64,000 nucleotides of DNA, from NCBI GenBank assembly GCA_032622095.1, contig CP136067.1, positions 49,825,899 to 49,889,898 of the forward strand. The letters are read 5' to 3'. The translations under genes were made by a program, and so were the position numbers. The notes beneath the pieces were generated by a model. The model worked only from the letters and a program-made list of their open reading frames with translations, was not told the DNA's origin and did not search any database. Shown in pieces: positions 57,967-64,000 of this stretch. Source of the DNA: Siphonodentalium dalli. Lineage: Eukaryota; Mollusca; Scaphopoda; Gadilida; Siphonodentaliidae. The first letter of the stretch is position 1. The number at the start of each line of letters is the position of its first letter.

Positions 57967-58759
57967 ATGTATGTCACACCATATGGAAACAAATAAATGA
58001 TTTTCTACAAAGTACGAAATAAAAAAAAGTAACCAAACAATCCGGTACCGGTATGTAAAACCAAAAATTATGGTATGGAACGACCATGGTTATGGTATCG
58101 AATACTGAAATAATGAAGAAGTCACTGCAGTTGTATATATCATTTATGTGGTCACAATATATGCATGTATAATGCAACCTGTAACTTGACATGACCTCTC
58201 TTCTAGTTGGCTTATGATTGAGTTCTGAAGTGCTCTTCGCACTGTCAGGTTTACTTGATCAATACTCCAGCAATGTTCAGAATCTTATCCCACGACACTC
58301 GTATGAAACATCTAGAAAATAGAATCCATATTTAATAAATCCTTCAGACATTCAGTATTACCGATCGCCTGAATCAACATCTGACTGTTCGAAGCGGTTC
58401 CACTCAATGGTTGTTTTTAAGAAGAAGTCGTCGCAATGTACAGTGCTAGTACGCAGTAGATCGAACGATTATCTTACGGTGTTAGAGATGTTGTTGTTGT
58501 TGTTGACATAATCATATTCATACTGCTGTTGTTAGTACTTGTCACACATATCCTAAGTTCTCCGCCGGATTTTGACAGACAATCCCTGCAACACTGGGAA
58601 CAGTGATAATCACAGTAATACTGGCAGTGAATGAGTTATAGATACTGACAGTGATACATCAAGTTCAATATCATATACAGTCCTCAAATTCGGTTGCTTA
58701 ATTTTCCTTAGAATTTTTTTTTTAGAATTATATATAGATTCTTCATTTGTAGAATAAGT

Positions 58760-59058
58760 TGAATAACAATCAGTTATTATGACAATCGTCGTAAACAATG
58801 AATGACATTGATAAATTGATAGTTGTCTGGTTGTATAATTTGATCTATTCAATGATTGCTGGCACTGAATTTCTGTCTCGCTGGCCTCGCGAGTATCTTC
58901 TTCAGATCTTCGTCGGCATTCTGGGTCAATATTTGAAAACAAGCTCTCAAATGCATCTTCGGTATCTGCTACATGCACAGGATATAGTCCACAGTCCGTA
59001 TATCATCGCAGTTTTCATGTTCAGGGTCACTTTCTGACGCGAAAATGTTCGAGAACAT
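58760..59058 (-). pseudogene. unassigned acidic coding-like frame
   Basis: The minus strand from an ATG (59058-59056) reads MFSNIFASESDPEHENCDDI. After one frame change it gives GLYPVHVADTEDAFESLFSN, IDPECRRRSEEDTREASETE. Acidic and Ser-rich, compatible with an N-terminal disordered region. One frameshift and no recognised domain. A perfect TGACGTCA lies about 30 bp upstream of the ATG. Confidence 0.25.
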
Positions 59059-59089
59059 GCATTTTTTTTATCGCGGGGATATCCCATGT

Positions 59090-59097
59090 TGACGTCA
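59090..59097. promoter_or_regulatory. perfect CRE-type octamer TGACGTCA
   Basis: TGACGTCA is the CREB/ATF consensus. It sits just upstream of the ATG of the acidic frame at 59058. A single octamer can occur by chance in 64 kb, so the functional claim is weak. Confidence 0.25.
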
Positions 59098-59149
59098 CGG
59101 ATTTTGCGATTAGGTGACTCCAGCAAGATTGGTGACCAGCGCCCCTAGC

Positions 59150-59700
59150 GTTAATTCGAAAATTAACTAGTAATTCAAGAATTGTTCATTGGTTTGTAAA
59201 CGGAATCTATTAATTCTGTAGACTCGTCCATTAATTCTGCATTTTTAGTCATTGGTTTCACCGGAAATAGTTGATTACGCTATTAGATATTGATTCGAAT
59301 ACGAACGTTAATTGTGCATTGGTGAAAATTTATATCTATTAAATATAAGAATGACAATCAGGTCTATTAGTTTTATAACGATAATCATTGATCGTGGGAA
59401 ATCGTCTATTGGTTTGAAATATCTTTATTGATTAAGAAAATATGGCTATTGAAACGGATTGTACGTTTATTGAATATGCGCGAATCTCACTAATTGTGTG
59501 TTATTATATATTAGTTTAACAATGAATACTATTAAATTAAAATAGAACGTTAATTTTGCATCGGTCAACATTTATTACGAATCTATATCTCTTAAAACGG
59601 AACTGTCTCTTATTGAATCCAAGAACGATTATTGGTTTGAAAATAGAGAATATTGGTTTGAAAATAGAGACTATTGTTTTCACAAACCACCATTAACTTT
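59150..59700. repeat. degenerate array of ATTGGTTTGAAAATAG-like motifs
   Basis: ATTGGTTTG or close variants appear near 59187, 59251, 59318, 59405, 59630 and 59651, mixed with TTAATT(C/T)TGCATT-like blocks. The last two are the best preserved (ATTGGTTTGAAAATAGAGA). Confidence 0.5.
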
Positions 59701-60051
59701 TATTTCATGTAATTTCCTACCGAATGACCGCCCATAAAAGTGCGCGAATTTAAAATAAACAACAAGGAAAAAATAAGAGGCCTATGTTAATGAGCTATAC
59801 ATGCATTATGGAAATCTGGACCAAATAGACAATTATATTTACATGCTGCCAAACCATCTCATACAATTATTCATATCTAAAACGATAAATCATGGTAACA
59901 TCTTTGATGTTTCAACGCATGCTTGTAAGAAATACACATATTGCAGGCTAAAGGCCAGTGCAGACAAAGCATGTTTCTATATTCACAACACTGGAATGAC
60001 ACCGTGGTCAAACAGACTGAATTTATTATTTCAACTTCATGCACTATTTAA

Positions 60052-60609
60052 AAGGATACTGTACTCAAAGGTTGTTGTTGGTTTATATAGTCTGAGTCGT
60101 AGAATAAGTTAACCAGATTTCCATTATTTGAAAGTCTGTTGAGTACGAAGTAATGTTAGAGATGGCAGATTAGCCGGAATGCGAAAATACCAATTATCGT
60201 TGTCGAGTAATTTTTGGACAGTTTTCAAGCAAATGTATCAACTAAATGTTATATTATATGCATACTAGTCCCATATACTCATTTAAGTCATTGTATAATC
60301 ACTAGTCAGTGAGTGGCTTGAGTTTACGCCCCGTATCAACATAATGTTTTTACACGATCGTGTGTGCAACGCGTTCCCCAATCCACTATCCGTGCATTAA
60401 TTTTGATTACGTCTTGTACACGGAAATTCTTACCAGCCATAAATAAAATTTATATCAAATTATTAACTTTGATTTTAAGAAAACCTATTAACCGGAACGT
60501 TTACAGAATACATCTCCGACTCAAATTACTTAGTGTTCTATATATATATTATCAATATTAGATCGTTGTTATCACCGGGAATTTATTGAAAATGGTGTAC
60601 TGTACCCCT
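60052..60609. mobile_element. family E element (TTAA), copy E2
   Basis: 558 bp between TTAA at 60048-60051 and 60610-60613. Terminal inverted repeats AAGGATACTGTACTC / GTGTACTGTACCCCT. Aligned along its length with E1. Non-coding. Confidence 0.88.
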
Positions 60610-60613
60610 TTAA

Positions 60614-62204
60614 AATACACACAGAAAAGTGTGATTTTTCTCAGCACCCTGCGCGGTTGTGGTTCTATTTCTTTCGAGATTAGTTCAATGATGTGCATCA
60701 CACTATTTATATACGAATGTTTATTTAGAGCATTGCACTTGAACATACACCAGTCTTCAAAACAAACTGATGATCCAGTTATGTTCTACTCGGTGTAAAT
60801 TTTCATAATGATGGTATTTAATATACGTATGTATCTTAAGGAAAGATTAAGAACAGAATGTCATCAGATACCAGACTTTTACGAAAATATTTTTGTCAGT
60901 TTTGAATTCTCGCAGCATGCAGTGCGCGATATCAAAGTGCGCGAATTCAAAACTTAATGAAAGATAGTACTGCGCGAATTTAAATACGAGTATGGTAGGC
61001 AAACCTATTTACACATATACAACCAATTTACGCATTAACAATTAACATGTAACATTTCCATAACAAATTCACCATATAGCTAATACAGCATACAATCCAT
61101 TAACATAGTAACATTGCATAACTACGCAATTTCACTTTTAGGGATGTGTTAGATAGATATACATTTGTATACATATATATGTACATCTATATCTAAAATG
61201 ATTTTTTAGGGATCTGTTTAATGTTAATTTAATAAAATCATTGCTCAGTCTTTTCAGAGCGATCATGTTTTCTAGAGAAAGTAAGCCATGGATTATCCCA
61301 ATAATATTTGGGAATATATAATTCGCGCAAATCTTTCAACTCCTGGCACTTCTATCATGTTCCGGCGATCAAATACGTGTATAATATATAAAACACTGAC
61401 ACACATAATAAAAATATATGCTGGAAAAACGTTCAAATCTAATATTCGTTTTTTCAACTATCTTCACATAATTTATCCGTTTTGTTCAACTGTCCTCATA
61501 TAGAAGTGACACAGCTGATCTTTAATATTTAACATATCCGATTTAGGATTTTTCCACAGAAAAACCATGCTAAGTTTATGTTAAGTGACAAAACATTAAT
61601 TTGATCAATGAAAATATTTAGGATAGACGATGCATGTAGAATCCCGTTTCTCAGATTTGAGATCCCGGGTAACCTAGTTCTCATTTGGGGGATGCATGGG
61701 TAAAACCAAACTTCACTTTTTTGTGATCGTGTATATTTCTGAGACATGCGACCAACTGATCATCAGCAATGTACTAATGTGATGACCTTTCCAGATTGTC
61801 CGCGTGACGATAAAGCAAAACCATAGCAAACTGTATATTTCAATTGAATCGTGGTGTTGAGCGGATGTCACAGCCAAGATCTCGAGATAATTGCATACAA
61901 ATTGAGAAATTACTCTGCGTTTAAGTTAGTTCCACTGTTGTTCCCCGTATATTATTCTTCAGAAGCAGCATTCGAGACAATTCCTCGACAATCGGAATCC
62001 AGAAAAGTTCCTATATCCATAGACTAATACAAGCAGGGCAATAGGAATGCCAGACACCCCATTGCAAGAGATACATGACCTTTTAGTGTATTTGCAATAT
62101 ATCTTATTTATCCAACATAATACACAATTGAAGCCCGCGCTTGATTGACTCACGGGGAATTGTCGCGCCCGCTCGAAACCAGAATGTCACCCAATGACAT
62201 GTAG
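60614..62204. other. unassigned AT-rich stretch
   Basis: No recognised gene or repeat. GTGCGCGAATT(C/T)AAA recurs near 60930 and 60968 and also near 59740. Confidence 0.35.
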
Positions 62205-62560
62205 TTAGGTAGAGAATATCGCGATATCTGGGTATACATGTATCCCGTGCTTCGCGAACCTATATTTCCTAATCCAATAAAACAGACCGGCATACTTGAC
62301 CAATAAACTGTGGCTTAGGCGCCCGTGCATGCATTCTTGAACACGTGCTTTCAAGAGTTCAGATGACCACATGATCAACTCGGATATGTCCTCCAGATTA
62401 TACACTGTGACGCACGTATCTAATGGGGTACTATTTTGAGATTGCGTCCCATTATCGACATCAGCCACCAGGTGGCTATAAAATACATATCCATTTCCGG
62501 TTAGAAGTAGATCAGATAGCTTGGATTGCCACCCCTCAGCATGACTGTGCCACCGTTAAT
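62205..62560 (-). pseudogene. unassigned coding-like frame (possible exon)
   Basis: Open on the minus strand for about 116 codons after a TAA: WQSKLSDLLLTGNGYVFYSH, LVADVDNGTQSQNSTPLDT, VYNLEDISELIMWSSELLKA, RVQECMHGRLSHSLLVKYAG, then WIRKYRFAKHGIHVYPDI and stop. Balanced composition with an amphipathic middle. No ATG near the 5' end, so it could be an internal or last exon, or a decayed mobile gene. No family recognised. Confidence 0.35.
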
Positions 62561-62589
62561 TTCTATTGCTATTAATGCAATGCTGGACT

Positions 62590-63110
62590 CGATGCATGTC
62601 GCGTCTTGTGTGAGCTCACTCCGTGCTCACCATTCGGATACCAGCTGATTCCAGTCCGGCCCGACACAGCCCTTTTCAGGACTCTCTACCGGGAGGGGAC
62701 TGGAGACATCCAAATCAGCCCGGAAGCCTCGTCAGAAGAGGAAGAAAAAGAAGTCACCATCGAGAAAGAAGAGAGATGCAGAAATATTGGCTGCGTGCAT
62801 GGAAAGAGAAGAAGTCGACCGAGGCTCCACCAGACGACGACGACTCCCACACCCCTGACCATTCTGTCCAGGTGATGGAATCGCCACCACCACGGCTAGA
62901 CGAGGACACCGAGGACCATGACTTCGTCCCGTAGACTCCGGAGTACATTTACCCAGATCCTTCACCTGCCACAACATCCGATCAAGAAAAATTCGACCAT
63001 GAAGACCCGGAAGCGTCATCGAACAATAAAGCAAGAAGAATAGATGTTGATATCCTCTTAAGGAGAATGAGAGAAGCCGATCTTGGGCCCCGGAACTTGA
63101 TTCATCACCG
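62590..63110 (+). pseudogene. acidic coding-like region, frameshifted
   Basis: The plus frame opens after a TAA with CRVLCELTPCSPFGYQLIP, then VRPDTALFRTLYREGTGDIQ and EASSEEEEKEVTIEKEE. A one-base frame change near 62780 leads to KEKKSTEAPPDDDD, MESPPPRLDEDTEDHDFVP, a stop, then EYIYPDPSPATTSDQEKF and ARRIDVDILLRRMREADLGP. Locally GC-richer than its surroundings, rich in Asp/Glu/Pro/Ser, like a disordered linker. It looks like a real but broken gene or exon. Function unknown. Confidence 0.4.
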
Positions 63111-64000
63111 ATTCATCAACTTTGAAAAACTTCATCTCCTACTTTACCATTTCATCCACCTGTAGTTACCGATAAATACGTTCGCTATTTCGACAAGACA
63201 CTCGTAGGTTTCATTATTTTGTTCATTACGGAGTTGCACGAGAGTCAAGTTGTTATATTCTGAAGAAACTCGATTTTAGCCATGTTTTACATACTCTTTG
63301 GTCTTTGGTGTGAGAATTAGCTTGACCTCGATGGTGTTGATGGATAAAAAAAATGTTTCTAACACATGATCAAAAACAACGCGAAAGCGTAGATTACTTA
63401 GCCGTCCTTTCTTGCGTCGCTAACGAGTGTGACATCCTAATCCTAACCACACGTTTATTTACACTCGCAATTGCAATAACGCCTCAATGTCCTGTGCTTC
63501 ATAACCATTAATTATTTAATTACGGAATAAAAATCCAGATCAATTAAACAGCTAATACCACGACAATTTATGTAGATCACAACAATCCAACGTAGATTCT
63601 AGGTGACAATGCAGGAATGGCTGCAGGAATAAGGGGGCATCAATTCATTGAACAATAACTCAAATGTGAACTCACAAGATATACGCAATATATACATGTC
63701 TGGGTTGAGCATATACTGGGCTTTAAGATTTTGATACATAATTATCATGTTAATGGGGGTCGCAAGAGTTATGCCCCTTGATTATATGCCAGAAAAATGA
63801 AATTGTGTGCAAAAATGGCCAAATAAGCATTTTTTGGACCCATGGGACACTAAAACAAGACTTTTTCGACCATAACCGCCTATGTTGTCTGGAAGAACAC
63901 TGTTTCCTCACAATAATTAAAACAAGTTCAAACTTCTCACCACTGGGATTTAAAAAAAAAATTCATGCAGATGACGAATTTTAGGTGCTAAAAAGTCACG
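63111..64000. other. unassigned stretch
   Basis: No recognised gene or repeat up to the end of the window. Confidence 0.35.

Overview
The window looks like AT-rich, gene-poor nuclear DNA of an animal. The non-LTR retrotransposons, the gypsy-type gag, the (CA)n, (TC)n and (GAT)n microsatellites and the many short inverted-repeat elements fit a marine invertebrate such as a mollusc, brachiopod or other lophotrochozoan. That placement is an inference. I found no intact host gene, tRNA, rRNA, operon or CRISPR array. Nearly everything I could support is a transposable-element fragment, a non-autonomous element or a tandem repeat.

Layout. 0-8.2 kb: a gypsy gag remnant (minus), a three-unit tandem repeat, a LINE reverse-transcriptase fragment (minus) and a LINE C-terminal scrap ending in a GAT microsatellite. 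8.8-19 kb: the first copies of several short element families (A, B, J, K), hairpins, TC arrays and a 29-bp minisatellite. 19.5-23.4 kb: a LINE (minus) cut by element D1, then element B2 with element C nested inside it. 25.9-28.4 kb: a fold-back structure (FB1) whose inverted arms carry 21-bp palindromic satellite arrays. 29.4-31.4 kb: a hAT-like element and LINE tails. 32.2-37.4 kb: a larger fold-back (FB2) with ~170-bp repeats bearing AAGATGGCGGCC in its arms, and an unidentified coding sequence duplicated in inverted orientation in its loop. 38.7-40 kb: A3 and E1 abut at one TTAA, next to a CGTGGCCACG satellite. 42-43 kb: a nearly perfect 522-bp tandem duplication. 45.3-47.4 kb: a TAA-flanked element (G) with other elements inside it. 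48-50.2 kb: three head-to-tail units rich in AAGGTCA. 50.7-54.1 kb: a four-copy diverged tandem module interrupted by D2, B5 and F. 55-64 kb: a LINE 3' fragment, further B and E copies, minisatellites and a few unassigned coding-like frames near 59 and 62-63 kb.

The recurring theme is inverted symmetry. Five short families (A, B, D, E, F) are flanked by TTAA or a one-base variant, as expected of piggyBac-type transposition, yet no transposase is visible here. Several tandem arrays have palindromic units, and several hairpins share an ACTCG motif that keeps one orientation in both arms. The parts most likely to be undescribed are FB1 with its palindromic satellite, FB2 with its loop coding sequence, and the TTAA group of elements. 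Family letters (A-K, FB1, FB2) are labels used only in this answer.
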